64,000 nucleotides of DNA from Microbacterium schleiferi (GCF_020781975.1 NZ_JAJGNI010000010.1:39098-103097), one strand, 5' to 3'; shown: positions 29,758 to 40,186, counted from the stretch's first letter. The notes: a model not told the origin generated them from the letters alone. Made by a program: numbers and translations.

Positions 29758-29837
29758 GTGTCGCGACTGGCGTTGAGGTGGATGACCACCGGGGAGCGAC
29801 CGACACGGTACTCGACCGCACGCCTGGGTCGAGACGG
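29758..29837 (+). promoter_or_regulatory. ZTP/ZMP (pfl) riboswitch controlling glyA
   Basis: The conserved ZTP aptamer parts occur in order: GACTGGCG (29765-29772), a GGTGG/CCACC hairpin (29777-29781 with 29786-29790), GGGGAGCG (29791-29798) and, after a variable loop, CGCCTGGG (29821-29828). The class senses ZMP/ZTP, which builds up when 10-formyl-THF is short, and turns on folate one-carbon genes. Downstream, GACGG (29833-29837) can pair with CCGTC (29852-29856), a possible expression-platform stem before the AAGGAG site of glyA. Confidence 0.88.
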
Positions 29838-29888
29838 AACCCCACCCGAAGCCGTCGTCCCCGCCCCGCAGCACAAGGAGCACACGCC

Positions 29889-31163
29889 ATGAGCGACTCG
29901 TTCTTCACCGCCCCACTCGCCGAAGTCGATCCCGAGATCGCTCAGGTCCTCGATCGGGAGCTCGCTCGTCAGCAGAGCTACCTCGAGATGATCGCCTCCG
30001 AGAACTTCGTTCCCGTTTCGGTGCTGCAGTCGCAGGGCTCGGTGCTCACGAACAAGTACGCCGAGGGCTACCCGGGCAAGCGCTACTACGGCGGTTGCGA
30101 AGAGGTCGACGTGGCCGAAGAGCTTGCGATCGCGCGCGCGAAGGACCTGTTCGGTGCCGCGTACGCGAACGTGCAGCCCCACTCGGGCGCGACAGCCAAT
30201 GCCGCGGTCCTGCACGCCATCGCCCGCCCCGGTGACACGATCCTGGGTCTATCTCTCGATCACGGCGGGCACCTCACGCACGGCATGAAGGCGAACTTCT
30301 CTGGGCGTCTGTACGACATCGTCGCCTACGGCGTCGACCCCGAGACGAGTCTGATCGACATGGACGAGGTGCGCCGCCTCGCGCTCGAACACCGTCCGCA
30401 GGTCATCATCGCGGGGTGGTCTGCGTACCCACGCCAGCTGGACTTCGCGCGCTTCCGCGAGATCGCCGACGAGGTCGACGCGCTGTTGTGGGTCGACATG
30501 GCTCACTTCGCCGGGCTCGTGGCCGGCGGCGTGCACCCCTCACCCGTGCCGCACGCGCACGTGGTGTCATCCACCGTGCACAAGACCATCGGCGGGCCCC
30601 GCTCGGGATTCATCCTGACCAACGACGAAGCGATCGCGAAGAAGATCAACTCGGCGGTCTTCCCGGGGCAGCAGGGCGGCCCCCTCATGCACGTGATCGC
30701 GGCGAAGGCGACGGCCTTCAAGCTGGCTGCGACCCCGGAGTTCCGGGAGCGGCAGCAGCGCACGATCCGCGGTGCGAAGATCCTCGCCGACCGGCTCGCC
30801 CAGCGCGATGTCGCAGATGCCGGCATCGCCGTCAGATCCGGTGGCACCGACGTGCACCTCGTGCTGGTCGACCTGCGAAACGCGGCGATCGATGGGAAGC
30901 AGGCGGAGGATCTGCTGCACGAGATCCAGATCACCGTCAATCGCAACGCCGTCCCCAATGACCCGCGCCCGCCGATGGTCACCTCCGGTCTTCGGATCGG
31001 GACGCCGGCGCTTGCCACTCGCGGTTTCGGGGACGCCGAGTTCGCCGAGGTTGCCGACATCATCGCGCTCGCGTTGCTGCCGAACCCCGATATCGATGCC
31101 CTGCGTGCGCGCGTCGCGACGCTGACCGAAGCCTTCCCGCTCTACCCGGGGCTGTCGCAGTAA
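29889..31163 (+). CDS. glyA: Serine hydroxymethyltransferase GlyA
   Basis: Interconverts serine plus THF with glycine plus 5,10-methylene-THF, the main one-carbon entry. The 424-residue PLP enzyme has the Schiff-base Lys in [13 protein letters not shown] and the N-terminal ASENFVP and [13 protein letters not shown] segments. ATG at 29889 has an AAGGAG site 9 nt upstream. It lies behind a ZTP riboswitch, and folD follows 147 bp later. Confidence 0.96.
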   Translation: MSDSFFTAPLAEVDPEIAQVLDRELARQQSYLEMIASENFVPVSVLQSQGSVLTNKYAEGYPGKRYYGGCEEVDVAEELAIARAKDLFGAAYANVQPHSGATANAAVLHAIARPGDTILGLSLDHGGHLTHGMKANFSGRLYDIVAYGVDPETSLIDMDEVRRLALEHRPQVIIAGWSAYPRQLDFARFREIADEVDALLWVDMAHFAGLVAGGVHPSPVPHAHVVSSTVHKTIGGPRSGFILTNDEAIAKKINSAVFPGQQGGPLMHVIAAKATAFKLAATPEFRERQQRTIRGAKILADRLAQRDVADAGIAVRSGGTDVHLVLVDLRNAAIDGKQAEDLLHEIQITVNRNAVPNDPRPPMVTSGLRIGTPALATRGFGDAEFAEVADIIALALLPNPDIDALRARVATLTEAFPLYPGLSQ

Positions 31164-31310
31164 GGACGGCGTGCACGGGCCCGTGGCCAACGGTGGGCGG
31201 GGCTTCGGCAGCCGGCTCTGGCTGACGGGACCCGGCATCCGTAGAATACCTATGGACGTAGTTATCCGTCCCGGGACGCGGATGTCGCGGGATGACGACA
31301 GGAGACGCGA

Positions 31311-32198
31311 ATGACTGCACAACTGCTCGATGGCACCGCGACAGCCGCCGCGATCAAGGGGGAGCTGCGTGACCGCGTCGCTGCCCTCGCGGAGCGGGGC
31401 ATCGTGCCTGGCCTGGGTACTCTGCTCGTCGGCGATGACGGCGCCTCGCGCTCCTACGTCACCGGCAAGCACCGCGACTGCGCGGAGGTCGGTGTCGCAT
31501 CGATCGCTGTCGAGCTGCCCGCGACGGCGACGCAGGACGAGATCGCGGATGCCGTCCGTGCGCTCAACGCGGATCCTGCCGTCACCGGGTTCATCGTGCA
31601 GCTGCCGTTGCCGAAGGGCATCGATGAGAACGCCATCCTTGAGCTGATCGATCCCGACAAGGATGCCGACGGCCTGCATCCCACGAACCTCGGCCGGCTC
31701 GTCCTGGGCGTTGACCCCGCAACGGCCGTACCTGCACCCCTGCCGTGCACACCCGCCGGGATCATCGAACTCCTCACCCGTCATGGCGTGCAGATCGCAG
31801 GCAAGCACGTCACCGTCATCGGGCGCGGAATCACCGTCGGTCGCCCACTCGGGCTTCTGCTGACCCGCAAGGGCACCGACGCGACAGTGACACTCACTCA
31901 CTCACGCACTCCTGACCTGGAGGCGCAGGTGCGCCGAGCCGACATCGTGGTGGCCGCCGTCGGGCAGCCGCACCTGGTAAAGCCCGAGTGGATTGCGCCG
32001 GGCGCTGCAGTGCTGGATGTCGGCGTGACCCGCGTCGGAACTACCGAGACCGGGCGCGCGAAGCTTGCCGGGGATGTCGATCCAGCCGTTGCGGAGGTCG
32101 CCGGCTGGCTTTCGCCGAACCCGGGCGGCGTCGGACCCATGACCCGCGCGATGCTCGTCGCGAACGTCGTGGAGACCGCCGAACGCTTGGCCCGCTGA
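31311..32198 (+). CDS. folD: Methylene-THF dehydrogenase/methenyl-THF cyclohydrolase FolD
   Basis: Makes 10-formyl-THF from the methylene-THF supplied by GlyA, feeding PurN and PurH. A 295-residue protein with the catalytic Lys in [31 protein letters not shown] and the NADP-site [10 protein letters not shown]. It has a GGAGA binding site 7 nt before the ATG. The 147-bp gap after glyA contains TAGAAT (31231-31236), a possible separate -10. Confidence 0.96.
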   Translation: MTAQLLDGTATAAAIKGELRDRVAALAERGIVPGLGTLLVGDDGASRSYVTGKHRDCAEVGVASIAVELPATATQDEIADAVRALNADPAVTGFIVQLPLPKGIDENAILELIDPDKDADGLHPTNLGRLVLGVDPATAVPAPLPCTPAGIIELLTRHGVQIAGKHVTVIGRGITVGRPLGLLLTRKGTDATVTLTHSRTPDLEAQVRRADIVVAAVGQPHLVKPEWIAPGAAVLDVGVTRVGTTETGRAKLAGDVDPAVAEVAGWLSPNPGGVGPMTRAMLVANVVETAERLAR

Positions 32199-32252
32199 AT
32201 TGGACCGCCGGGGCGAGGCGCGGCGGCCTCCTCGCTCTGGCACAATGACGCC

Positions 32253-33233
32253 GTGACGTCCTCGACTCCTGCGCGACGCCGCGGCCGCCGTGCGGCGATG
32301 GTGGGCGGCATCCTCGCCCTCGTTCTGTTGTACGTCGTCGTGGTTCTGCTCTACGCGTCAGGTGGACGCATCGAGCGTGCGTCTGTGGCTAGCGGCGGCT
32401 CTGGGCAACCGCTCGTGCTCACCCTGACTCCTGCCGACGTTGACGGTGCGGCGAGCCACCTCACACTGCGAATCACGCCCGGTCCCGACCTCGGGTCCTA
32501 CTCGTCCGACCAGTTCTCGATGGACGAAACGGTGCACGTCCTGGTCACCGGAACCGACGGGTCGCGCACGATCACATACGGCGCGGACGAGGTCGTGGGT
32601 GCCGAGACCGTCACGCTCACGCTCGACGGATTCATCGAGCAGTGGCCGTTTGACAGGTACACGACTGACACGATGATCGTGCCGCTGCGCGAAGCTGCGG
32701 ACGGTGAGGGCGTGCCGATCCCGTACGAACTCGCGGTCGATGGTCGAGTCCCGGGTTGGAACGTCACCGCCCAGGCGGTGGAGTTGCCCGCTATGGCCAC
32801 CGAGGACGGGCTGATCACAACCCTCGGGGTGCAGTTCACCATCACGCGCGCGGCATCCACGATCGCTTTCGGCGTCGTGCTGTTGACGCTGATGGTGATC
32901 GCACCTGTTCTCGTCCTAACCGCAGCGATCACCGTCTACCGGGGCCGCCGCAAGATTGAGGCGACCATGCTCGGCTGGTTCGGCGCGATGTTGTTCGCGA
33001 CGATCCCGCTGCGCAACTTCCTCCCCGGCTCGCCGCCGATCGGCTCGTGGGTGGACTACCTCATCGTGCTCTGGGTGATCGCTGCGCTCATCGCTGGACT
33101 GGTCATCTTCATCCTCGCGTGGCTCCGTAGCGGCCCGGCCGGCGTTGCCGCTGCCGAGTCTGCGAGCGGCGCCCACGTGCAGGGCGACAGATCCGACGCG
33201 GATGCCGGATCAGATGGTGGCGCGGACTCCTAG
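32253..33233 (+). CDS. DUF4436-like membrane protein
   Basis: A 326-residue protein with one N-terminal helix (about residues 15-37), a roughly 170-residue extracytoplasmic beta-rich region containing the family-type WPFDRYTTD motif, and three C-terminal helices around LRNFLPGSPPIGSWVDY. This fits DUF4436, of unknown function. GTG at 32253 follows CACAAT (32241-32246) at near-leaderless spacing. Its TAG stop lies inside the CTAG shared with the next convergent gene. Confidence 0.72.
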   Translation: MTSSTPARRRGRRAAMVGGILALVLLYVVVVLLYASGGRIERASVASGGSGQPLVLTLTPADVDGAASHLTLRITPGPDLGSYSSDQFSMDETVHVLVTGTDGSRTITYGADEVVGAETVTLTLDGFIEQWPFDRYTTDTMIVPLREAADGEGVPIPYELAVDGRVPGWNVTAQAVELPAMATEDGLITTLGVQFTITRAASTIAFGVVLLTLMVIAPVLVLTAAITVYRGRRKIEATMLGWFGAMLFATIPLRNFLPGSPPIGSWVDYLIVLWVIAALIAGLVIFILAWLRSGPAGVAAAESASGAHVQGDRSDADAGSDGGADS

Positions 33234-33673
33234 CCGCCGTGGGAGTCGCGCCCGCGGGCGCCGTCCCAGAGACGGCCAGCGTGCGCTTCGAGGCGGTCAT
33301 CGATGGCGTCGTAGATGAGCCATGCGATGACAAACAGCACCGGCGGGATGACCCAGCCCCAGAAGAAGCCAGCGACGCCTACGCCGGAGAGCACGACCAC
33401 GAGCACCCACACGACTGCTGCGACGATGAGCACGATGGTGCCCTGAACGAGCTTTGCGCCGGTCCGTGTGAGGTCTCGGCTTGACCGTTCGGCGCGGCCT
33501 CCCAACCATCGTCGTAAGGCTGGTTTGACCCAGAGCGTCGCCAGGGCGAGGATCACCGCTGCCCACAGCACCGACCACCCGACCGAGACCTGCGGCATGA
33601 TCAGACCGATCACGAGCAGCACGACGACGTCGAAAACGTAGAGAGTCACGAAGCGGATCAGCCAAGCTCGCAC
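33230..33673 (-). CDS. Phage-holin-family (four-helix) membrane protein
   Basis: A 147-residue protein with four predicted transmembrane helices and a polar C-terminal tail. The pattern of LIMPQVSVGWSVLWAAVILALA fits the actinobacterial phage-holin superfamily IV proteins, which are usually chromosomal housekeeping membrane proteins; no phage genes surround it. GTG at 33673 is preceded by AGGGTGG. Its stop TAG and the stop of the convergent DUF4436 gene share the same four bases, CTAG, leaving no room for a terminator. Confidence 0.68.
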   Translation of the reverse strand: MRAWLIRFVTLYVFDVVVLLVIGLIMPQVSVGWSVLWAAVILALATLWVKPALRRWLGGRAERSSRDLTRTGAKLVQGTIVLIVAAVVWVLVVVLSGVGVAGFFWGWVIPPVLFVIAWLIYDAIDDRLEAHAGRLWDGARGRDSHGG

Positions 33674-33699
33674 GAATCCACCCTGCCACGGATGCCGCG

Positions 33700-35136
33700 T
33701 CAGGCGTGGCGCTCCAGGAAGGCGTACACCTCGGAGTCGTCGACGCCGGGGAAGTTGCCTCGGGGGAGCGGGGTGAACATCTGCATGTGCACGCGGGCGC
33801 TCGGCCACGCCTTGCCCTCCCAGCGAGAGGTGAGCTCCGAGGGCGCCCGGCGGCAGCACGCCTCGTCGGGGCACGAAGAGACCGCGCGTTTGGTCGTCTC
33901 GCGACCGCGGAACCAGCGGGCGTCGTCGAACGGAACGCCCACGCTGATCGAGAACTCGCCGTCGGCTGTGGTGCCGGTCTGTGTGGCACACCAGAACGTC
34001 CCGGCGGGAGTGTCGGTGTACTGGTAATGCTCGGTCGTGCGGTTCTGCTCCGAGAAGGCAGCGCGGGCCGACCACTTGCGGCACGCGATCTGCCCATCGA
34101 CCGCCCCTGTGACGTCCATGGGCAGGGGAAGGTCGTCGTTCTCATAGACGCGCGAGATGGCTCCGGATCCGTCGACGCGCAAGAAGTGCAGACGGATGCC
34201 GAGGTGCTGCGTCATCAGGTTCGTCATCCGCATCGCAGCCGCCTCGTGGGTCACGCCGAATGCGTCACGGAAGTCCTCGACGGCAAGGTTGCGGTCCTTC
34301 TTGGCCTGCTGTAGGAACGCGACGCCATTGGTCTCGGGGATGAGGCAGCAGGCGGCGAAGTAGTTGATCTCCAGGCGCTGTTGCAGGAAGTCGGCATACG
34401 AGGTGGGCCGCTGGTGTCCGAGCAGCCGGTGCGCCATCGCCTGCAGAGCCATGGAGCGCAACCCGTGGCCGCCGGGGATCGATGCGGGGGGTAGATAGAT
34501 GCGGCCGTTCTCGAGATCGGTGACCGACCGCGCGGACCGGGGAAGGTCGTTGACGTAGAGCAGTTCGAACCCGAGGCGCTCGGCCATGATGCTCACAGTG
34601 CGGTGGGTGAGCGCGCCCGAGACGTGTCCGGCCGCAGCGAGCTGTTTCTCGGCAAGCTTCTCGATCTCGGGAAGGTAGTTGTCGCGCTCCCGCATCCGCA
34701 GGCGAAGCTCAGTGTTGGCTCGGCGCGCCTCTTCGGGCGTCGCGATCGCTTCCCGCTCGCGGCGATCGAGCTCCCGGTGCAGTCCGAGAATCGACTCGAT
34801 CGTCTCGTCCGGCATCCCCTTGGTGACCTTGACCGGTGGGATGCCGAGGCTGCGAAACACGGGGCTTGCCTGTGCGCGCTCCAGCTCGATCTCCAGCGCC
34901 GCACGGCGATTCGGGGGTTCAGCGGCCAGGAGATTGGTGACCTCCAGGCCCGTCGCGTGGGCGATTGCCTGCAGCAGCGAGAGCTTCGGCTCGCGCTTGC
35001 CGTTCTCAATGAGGCTCAGCTGGCTGCCCGCGACCCCCACTTGTGCACCCAACTCATCGAGCGTCCAGCCGCGAGCCACCCGTTCGTGACGGATGCGGTG
35101 CCCGAGTGTCACCAGTTCGAGGTTCGTGGGTGCCAT
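33700..35136 (-). CDS. ramB: RamB-type XRE transcriptional regulator
   Basis: A 478-residue ScfR/RamB-like regulator: an N-terminal helix-turn-helix (about residues 10-65, LDELGAQVGVAGSQLSLIEN), an IrrE/ImmA-like middle whose zinc motif is degenerate (MAHRLLGH), and a C-terminal DUF2083 domain with a Cys cluster (CRKW, CATQ, CPDEACC). In Corynebacterium RamB controls acetate, glyoxylate and gluconeogenic genes. Here it is divergent from pckG, so acting on the shared promoter is likely. The symbol is given by family resemblance; close paralogues such as the methylcitrate regulators are possible. Confidence 0.72.
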   Translation of the reverse strand: MAPTNLELVTLGHRIRHERVARGWTLDELGAQVGVAGSQLSLIENGKREPKLSLLQAIAHATGLEVTNLLAAEPPNRRAALEIELERAQASPVFRSLGIPPVKVTKGMPDETIESILGLHRELDRREREAIATPEEARRANTELRLRMRERDNYLPEIEKLAEKQLAAAGHVSGALTHRTVSIMAERLGFELLYVNDLPRSARSVTDLENGRIYLPPASIPGGHGLRSMALQAMAHRLLGHQRPTSYADFLQQRLEINYFAACCLIPETNGVAFLQQAKKDRNLAVEDFRDAFGVTHEAAAMRMTNLMTQHLGIRLHFLRVDGSGAISRVYENDDLPLPMDVTGAVDGQIACRKWSARAAFSEQNRTTEHYQYTDTPAGTFWCATQTGTTADGEFSISVGVPFDDARWFRGRETTKRAVSSCPDEACCRRAPSELTSRWEGKAWPSARVHMQMFTPLPRGNFPGVDDSEVYAFLERHA

Positions 35137-35152
35137 TCCTTGATGCTAGCGA

Positions 35153-35168
35153 AAGAATCGGGGTTCTT
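35153..35168. promoter_or_regulatory. Inverted repeat in the ramB-pckG divergent promoter region
   Basis: AAGAA-tcgggg-TTCTT lies 16 bp from the ramB start and about 84 bp before pckG. Placement suits autoregulation by the RamB-like protein. It does not match the corynebacterial RamB consensus as I remember it, so the binder is uncertain. Confidence 0.3.
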
Positions 35169-35251
35169 ATGGGGGTAGACGGCTTCAAACCCCGCTTCGC
35201 GTGCGGGAAAGTGGAGAAAGAACCCTGACGACGTCGCCCACAGGAGAGACA

Positions 35252-37114
35252 ATGGCCATCGCTGACATTACTCGCCCCACTATTTCGGCGCCCGCGTCGG
35301 CATCCGGCGAGCTGCCGTCGATCTCCGGGCCCGGCATGGACGCCCTGATCGAGTGGGTGGATGAGATCGCTGCGCTCACCAAGCCCGACCGCATCCACTG
35401 GGTGAACGGCTCCCGTGCCGAGAACGAGGCGCTGCTGCGCGAGCAGGTCGAACAGGGCAAGCTCATCAAGCTCAACCCCGAGTGGCGCCCGGGCTCGTAC
35501 CTCGCCCGCTCTCACCCGAGCGACGTCGCCCGCACCGAGGCGCGCACCTTCATCGCCTCGGAGCGGGAAGAAGACGCCGGCCCGACCAACAACTGGGTGG
35601 CCCCTGCCGAGATCCGTGGCACCATCACTCCGCTGTTCGACGGCTCGATGCGCGGGCGCACGATGTATGTCGTGCCGTTCTCGATGGGACCCGTCGCTGG
35701 ACCGCTGTCGCACATCGGTGTGCAGATCACCGACAGTGCCTACGCGGTCACCTCGATCGGCATCATGACGCGTGTGGGCACCGACGTCCTGCGCGAGATC
35801 GCAGGCGGGTCGCCGTGGGTCAAGACCGTCCACTCCGTGGGTGCGCCGCTCGCGCCCGGTCAGGAGGATGTCGCCTGGCCGTGCAACGACGAGAAGTACA
35901 TCGTGCACTTCCCCGACACCCTCGAGGTGTGGTCGTACGGCTCCGGATACGGCGGCAACGCCATCCTCGCCAAGAAGTGCTTCGCGCTTCGTATCGCATC
36001 GGTCATCGGCCGCGACGAGGGGTGGATGGCTGAGCACATGCTGCTCATCCGCGTCATCAGCCCCGAGGGCAAGGCGTACCATCTCGCCGCCGCGTTCCCG
36101 TCGGCGTGCGGCAAAACCAACCTCGCGATGCTGCGCCCGACGATTCCCGGATGGCGCGTCGAGACGCTCGGCGACGACATCGCGTGGCTGCGCCCGGGCG
36201 AGGATGGGCGTCTCTGGGCGATCAACCCCGAGGCTGGCTTCTTCGGCGTGGCACCCGGGACCGGCGAGTCCACCAACGTCACGGCTGTCGAAACGCTCTG
36301 GGGCAACACGATCTTCACGAATGTCGCGCTCCGGCCCGATGGCGACGTCTGGTGGGAGGGACTGACCGACGAAGCTCCCGCCGAACTCATCGACTGGGAA
36401 GGCAACCCCTGGACCCCGGCATCGGGGCGTCCCGCCGCGCACCCGAACTCCCGCTTCACCGTTCGCGCAGACCAGTGCCCGCAGATCGCGGACGACTGGG
36501 ATGCGCCCCAGGGCGTGCCGATCGACGCAATCCTGTTCGGCGGACGCCGCGCCACGAACGTTCCGCTCGTGGTCGAGGCAACCGACTGGGTTCACGGGGT
36601 TTTCCTCGGCTCGACGATCTCGTCCGAGCGCACCGCGGCTGCTGAGGGCACGGTCGGTGAACTGCGTCGCGACCCGTTCGCGATGCTGCCCTTCTGCGGC
36701 TACAACATGGCCGACTACTTCGGCCACTGGGTCAAGATGGGCCAGCAGCTGCGGTTCGATCGCGCGCCGCGGATCTTCCAGGTCAACTGGTTCCGAAAGG
36801 GGGCGGATGGCCGCTTCCTCTGGCCCGGATTCGGCGACAACTCGCGTGTCATCGAGTGGATCATCCGTCGCGTCGACGAGACGGTGCCGGCGCTCGACAG
36901 CCCCATCGGGCGCCTGCCGCGCGTCGAGGACCTCAACCTCGAGGGCATCGAGGTTCCGCAGGAAGACCTCGATGAGCTGTTCGCGGTCGATCCGGCCTCG
37001 TGGCTGCACGAGGCTGACCTCACCGAAGAGTTCTACGGCGTCTTCGATGGCCGCATCCCGGCTCAGCTGAACGCCGAGCTCGCGGCGCTTCGGTACCGCC
37101 TCAGATCAGCCTGA
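35252..37114 (+). CDS. pckG: Phosphoenolpyruvate carboxykinase (GTP)
   Basis: Converts oxaloacetate and GTP to PEP, the first step of gluconeogenesis. The 620-residue protein has the GTP-type P-loop [14 protein letters not shown], the reactive-Cys region within that loop, the [21 protein letters not shown]-terminal part and [11 protein letters not shown] near the C-terminus. ATG at 35252 has AGGAGAG 6 nt upstream. It is a single gene between ramB and a convergent ABC exporter, with only 16 bp separating the latter. Confidence 0.96.
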   Translation: MAIADITRPTISAPASASGELPSISGPGMDALIEWVDEIAALTKPDRIHWVNGSRAENEALLREQVEQGKLIKLNPEWRPGSYLARSHPSDVARTEARTFIASEREEDAGPTNNWVAPAEIRGTITPLFDGSMRGRTMYVVPFSMGPVAGPLSHIGVQITDSAYAVTSIGIMTRVGTDVLREIAGGSPWVKTVHSVGAPLAPGQEDVAWPCNDEKYIVHFPDTLEVWSYGSGYGGNAILAKKCFALRIASVIGRDEGWMAEHMLLIRVISPEGKAYHLAAAFPSACGKTNLAMLRPTIPGWRVETLGDDIAWLRPGEDGRLWAINPEAGFFGVAPGTGESTNVTAVETLWGNTIFTNVALRPDGDVWWEGLTDEAPAELIDWEGNPWTPASGRPAAHPNSRFTVRADQCPQIADDWDAPQGVPIDAILFGGRRATNVPLVVEATDWVHGVFLGSTISSERTAAAEGTVGELRRDPFAMLPFCGYNMADYFGHWVKMGQQLRFDRAPRIFQVNWFRKGADGRFLWPGFGDNSRVIEWIIRRVDETVPALDSPIGRLPRVEDLNLEGIEVPQEDLDELFAVDPASWLHEADLTEEFYGVFDGRIPAQLNAELAALRYRLRSA

Positions 37115-37130
37115 CCGCAGCGCACGCGGG

Positions 37131-39128
37131 TCAGACCAGCAGTTGGTGGCGGGCGAGGTCGCGATAGAGCGGTGTCGACTCGACCAACTCACCATGGGTC
37201 CCTTGGCCGATCACCTCGCCGTTTTGCATGACGACGATCAGGTCACTGTCCACGACCGTCGACAGGCGATGGGCGATGACGATGAGGGTCCGTTCTGCTG
37301 CGACGGCGTCGATGGCATCCCGCATCCGCTGCTCGTTGAGACCGTCCAAGGATGATGTCGATTCGTCCAGCAGCAAGATGGGGGGAGCTGCCAGCAGGGC
37401 ACGCGCGATCGCCAGCCGCTGACGCTCGCCGCCCGAGAGCATGACGCCGTTCTCGCCCACCGGAGCCTCCAGGCGCAACGGACTGCGCTCCAGCACCTCG
37501 GTCAGGTTCACCGCGTCGAGGACGCGCTCGCAATCAGCATCCGTCGCCTCGGGAGAGGCCAGGCGCAGGTTCTGCGCGATCGTCCCGGCGAGGGTCGGCG
37601 CATCTTGTTCGACGTAGCCGAGCTGCGCGCGAAGCTGTTCGCGCGGGAGTGTCCGGATATCGGCGCCGCCCAGCAGGATCGCGCCGGCTGTCGGGTCGTA
37701 GAACCGCTCGATGAGCGCGAGCGTCGTGCTCTTACCGGCTCCTGACGGGCCGACGATCGCCACGCGCGACCCGCGGGGGACGTGGAACGAGACGCCGCGC
37801 AGCACCTCGCCAGCATGATCGGATGCCTCGGACTGCGCCTGCGCGCCGGACTCGGCATCCGCGTCGCCCTCGCCGTCACCCGGGAGTGCGATCACCGAGG
37901 TGTCGACATGCGCACTCTCGAGCACCGCACGTGCTTCAGTTTCGGCCTTCCGGCGCGCGGCGACAACGGCCTCGGGATAGCGGAACCAGACATCCCGGAA
38001 CTCGATCGCCGGCGATTCGATTGCCGCAAACTGATCGTCGGCGTCTGAGCCTGCGGCGTGTTGCGGCAAACGGGCGGGGGAGGACTCCGTGACGGATGCC
38101 GCGAGCCGCGCGTCGTCGGCATCCTCGACCGGCAGATTGAGGATCTCTTGGATGCGGCCGAGAGCCCCCAGGGCCTGGTTCACCGAGGTGATGGCGCCGA
38201 AGAAGCTCCCGAGGGGGCCGACGAGCAGGAAGAGGAACATGATGAAGGTGACCAGGCTCGCGATCTCGATCGCGCCGGACGCCACGCGGAACCCGCCGAC
38301 ACCCAGGACGACCAGCAGCGAGACCTGCAGGGCGATACCCGCGACGGGAACGACGAGCGCCGAGACCTTCGCGATCCGCACGCCGACGCCGTAAGCCTCC
38401 GTCGCGACACCCGTGATGTCTGCGACTTCGCGGTCGGTGGCGCCGGCGGCGCGCACCGTCCGTATCGAACTCACAGCGCGCTCCACTGACGACGCGAGCT
38501 CGCCGACCTTCTCTTGCTGCTCACCCGTGGCGCGGCGAATCCTGCCGCTGAGGATCACGACCACGGTGACCGACAGACCGATGACGACGACAATCAGCAG
38601 CAGCAGGAGGGGGTCGATCAGGGCCATCGCGACCAGGGCGCCGATAAAGAGGAGCGAGTTGCCGACGGCATCCGCGAGTCCCTGCGTGAGGACCGCATAC
38701 AGCAGCGTCGTGTCGGTACCCACACGGGAAACGAGGTCGCCTGTGCGGCGGGCGTCGAATTCCTGGATGGGAAGATGCAGGATGCGGGCCACGAGCTGTC
38801 GCCGGCTCGAGTAGACCACGGCAGTCCCGGTGCGCTGCAGCAGGTAGTGCTGGAACCCGGAGATGAGGGACGCCGCGACCACGAGCGCGACGATTCCCCA
38901 CACCAGCCATCCGAGGGGGACTTGATCCTGAACGCGGGTGATCACCTGGCCGACCAGCACGGGCTGGGCGAGAGTGGCGACTGCGCCGATGATGCTCAGG
39001 ATCGCGACCACGATGAGCACGTTCCGATGCTCGAGAAGGAAGGGCACCAGCTGGCGGAACGTCGCTCGCGGGCCTTCTTCGGGGGTGCGACGACCACGGC
39101 GGGCGGGACGCGAATCAGCGCGCGACAT
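37131..39128 (-). CDS. ABC transporter, fused permease-ATPase, with a low-complexity insert in the ATPase domain
   Basis: A 665-residue exporter half-transporter: six membrane helices (about residues 25-320), then an ATPase with Walker A GPSGAGKST (460-468), signature LSGGERQR and Walker B LLLDES with the catalytic Glu. It probably works as a homodimer. Between the A-loop aromatic (FRYP, residues 382-385) and Walker A there are about 55 extra residues rich in Ala, Glu, Asp and Ser (386-441), where most family members have about 15. An acidic linker at 335-370 is also long. Substrate unknown. Its 3' end is 16 bp from pckG. Confidence 0.88.
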   Translation of the reverse strand: MSRADSRPARRGRRTPEEGPRATFRQLVPFLLEHRNVLIVVAILSIIGAVATLAQPVLVGQVITRVQDQVPLGWLVWGIVALVVAASLISGFQHYLLQRTGTAVVYSSRRQLVARILHLPIQEFDARRTGDLVSRVGTDTTLLYAVLTQGLADAVGNSLLFIGALVAMALIDPLLLLLIVVVIGLSVTVVVILSGRIRRATGEQQEKVGELASSVERAVSSIRTVRAAGATDREVADITGVATEAYGVGVRIAKVSALVVPVAGIALQVSLLVVLGVGGFRVASGAIEIASLVTFIMFLFLLVGPLGSFFGAITSVNQALGALGRIQEILNLPVEDADDARLAASVTESSPARLPQHAAGSDADDQFAAIESPAIEFRDVWFRYPEAVVAARRKAETEARAVLESAHVDTSVIALPGDGEGDADAESGAQAQSEASDHAGEVLRGVSFHVPRGSRVAIVGPSGAGKSTTLALIERFYDPTAGAILLGGADIRTLPREQLRAQLGYVEQDAPTLAGTIAQNLRLASPEATDADCERVLDAVNLTEVLERSPLRLEAPVGENGVMLSGGERQRLAIARALLAAPPILLLDESTSSLDGLNEQRMRDAIDAVAAERTLIVIAHRLSTVVDSDLIVVMQNGEVIGQGTHGELVESTPLYRDLARHQLLV

Positions 39129-39208
39129 CGAGACCTCGATTCGGGGGAGGGGCTAACTACGACCGTACTCCGCGCTGGTTGTTCTGCTCACCCGGCGGAT
39201 GACGTCGG

Positions 39209-40171
39209 GTGAGGATCCGCACCGAGATCGTGAAAGAAGTCGTCGACAGCTCCTGCGCAGACCTCACACGGGTCTTCGTGGCCATCTACGAGTCCGGCAG
39301 CCTTACGGCGGCGGGGCGCAGGCTCTTTGTGACGCAGTCGGCGATCAGTCAGTCGCTGGCGAGGCTGCGGCGGGAGCTCGGTGATCCGTTGTTCGAGCGC
39401 ACTGCCCAGGGGATGCGCCCCACGGCCCTCGCCGAGGCGATCTATCCCGAGCTGCACGAGGGTCTGTCCGTGATCGATCGGACGCTGGCTGCCGTGACCG
39501 GCTTTGATCCCTCCACCTCCGAGCGCACGTTTCGGATAGCCCTGTCAGAACTGGGCGAGATCGGCTGGTTGCCCGCGATCGGGGAGGCCATGGCTGCCGC
39601 GGCGCCGCGCGCCCGGCTCGCCGTCAGTGCGCTGCGGGGCGAAGACCTCGAAGAGCTGCTCACCAGGGGGTCCGTGGACCTTGCCATCACCCCCATGGAG
39701 CTGCCTGGCGCCTTTGAGCGGCAGACCGTCAAGCGCGAGGGGTACCGCGTCGTGATGTCGGCCCAGAACCCGTTAGCCGAGACAGAGATGACTCTCGAGG
39801 TCTACCGGGGGGCGCGGCGAGTGTGGGTCGAGGGCGACTCGAGCGCAAGCGTGCTGGCCGGCGTGCATGCCCGTCAGGGCGTGAGCGATCCTCCGGCACT
39901 CAGCGTGCAGCATGTCGCGTCGCTCCCGCCTCTGCTGGCGCGGTCGACAACACTGATCGCCACGATTCCCGAGACTCTCGCCGTCGGGTGGTCGCGCAGT
40001 TGGCCACTGGTGATCCGTGATCTGCCGTTTGCTCTGGGCCCGGTAGAGCTGCACCTGTATCGTCGCCGCTCCCCGCAGCACACGGGAGCGCTGGACTGGT
40101 TCTTTGCGACGGTCTCTGCCGCCGTCAGCGGCTTTCCGGGCGGCTTTGAAGGCATTCACATCGCGTCGTGA
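39209..40171 (+). CDS. LysR-family transcriptional regulator
   Basis: A 320-residue regulator: a winged helix-turn-helix at about residues 18-78 (GSLTAAGRRLFVTQSAISQSLARL) and a substrate-binding periplasmic-protein-like C-terminal domain. The GTG at 39209 is used; the gene is divergent from the ABC exporter. LysR proteins often control aromatic catabolism, and the O-demethylase and extradiol dioxygenase genes follow, separated by a perfect palindrome. Whether it controls them is inference. Confidence 0.85.
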   Translation: MRIRTEIVKEVVDSSCADLTRVFVAIYESGSLTAAGRRLFVTQSAISQSLARLRRELGDPLFERTAQGMRPTALAEAIYPELHEGLSVIDRTLAAVTGFDPSTSERTFRIALSELGEIGWLPAIGEAMAAAAPRARLAVSALRGEDLEELLTRGSVDLAITPMELPGAFERQTVKREGYRVVMSAQNPLAETEMTLEVYRGARRVWVEGDSSASVLAGVHARQGVSDPPALSVQHVASLPPLLARSTTLIATIPETLAVGWSRSWPLVIRDLPFALGPVELHLYRRRSPQHTGALDWFFATVSAAVSGFPGGFEGIHIAS

Positions 40172-40186
40172 TGCGTCGGGTCTGAC

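Noticed and set aside
33230..33673. Holin-family gene as a sign of a prophage
   Set aside because: No other phage genes nearby; this family is common as a chromosomal membrane protein in actinobacteria.
35054..37009. A 651-codon minus-strand open frame opposite pckG
   Set aside because: Low-complexity antisense shadow; pckG on the plus strand is full length and well conserved.
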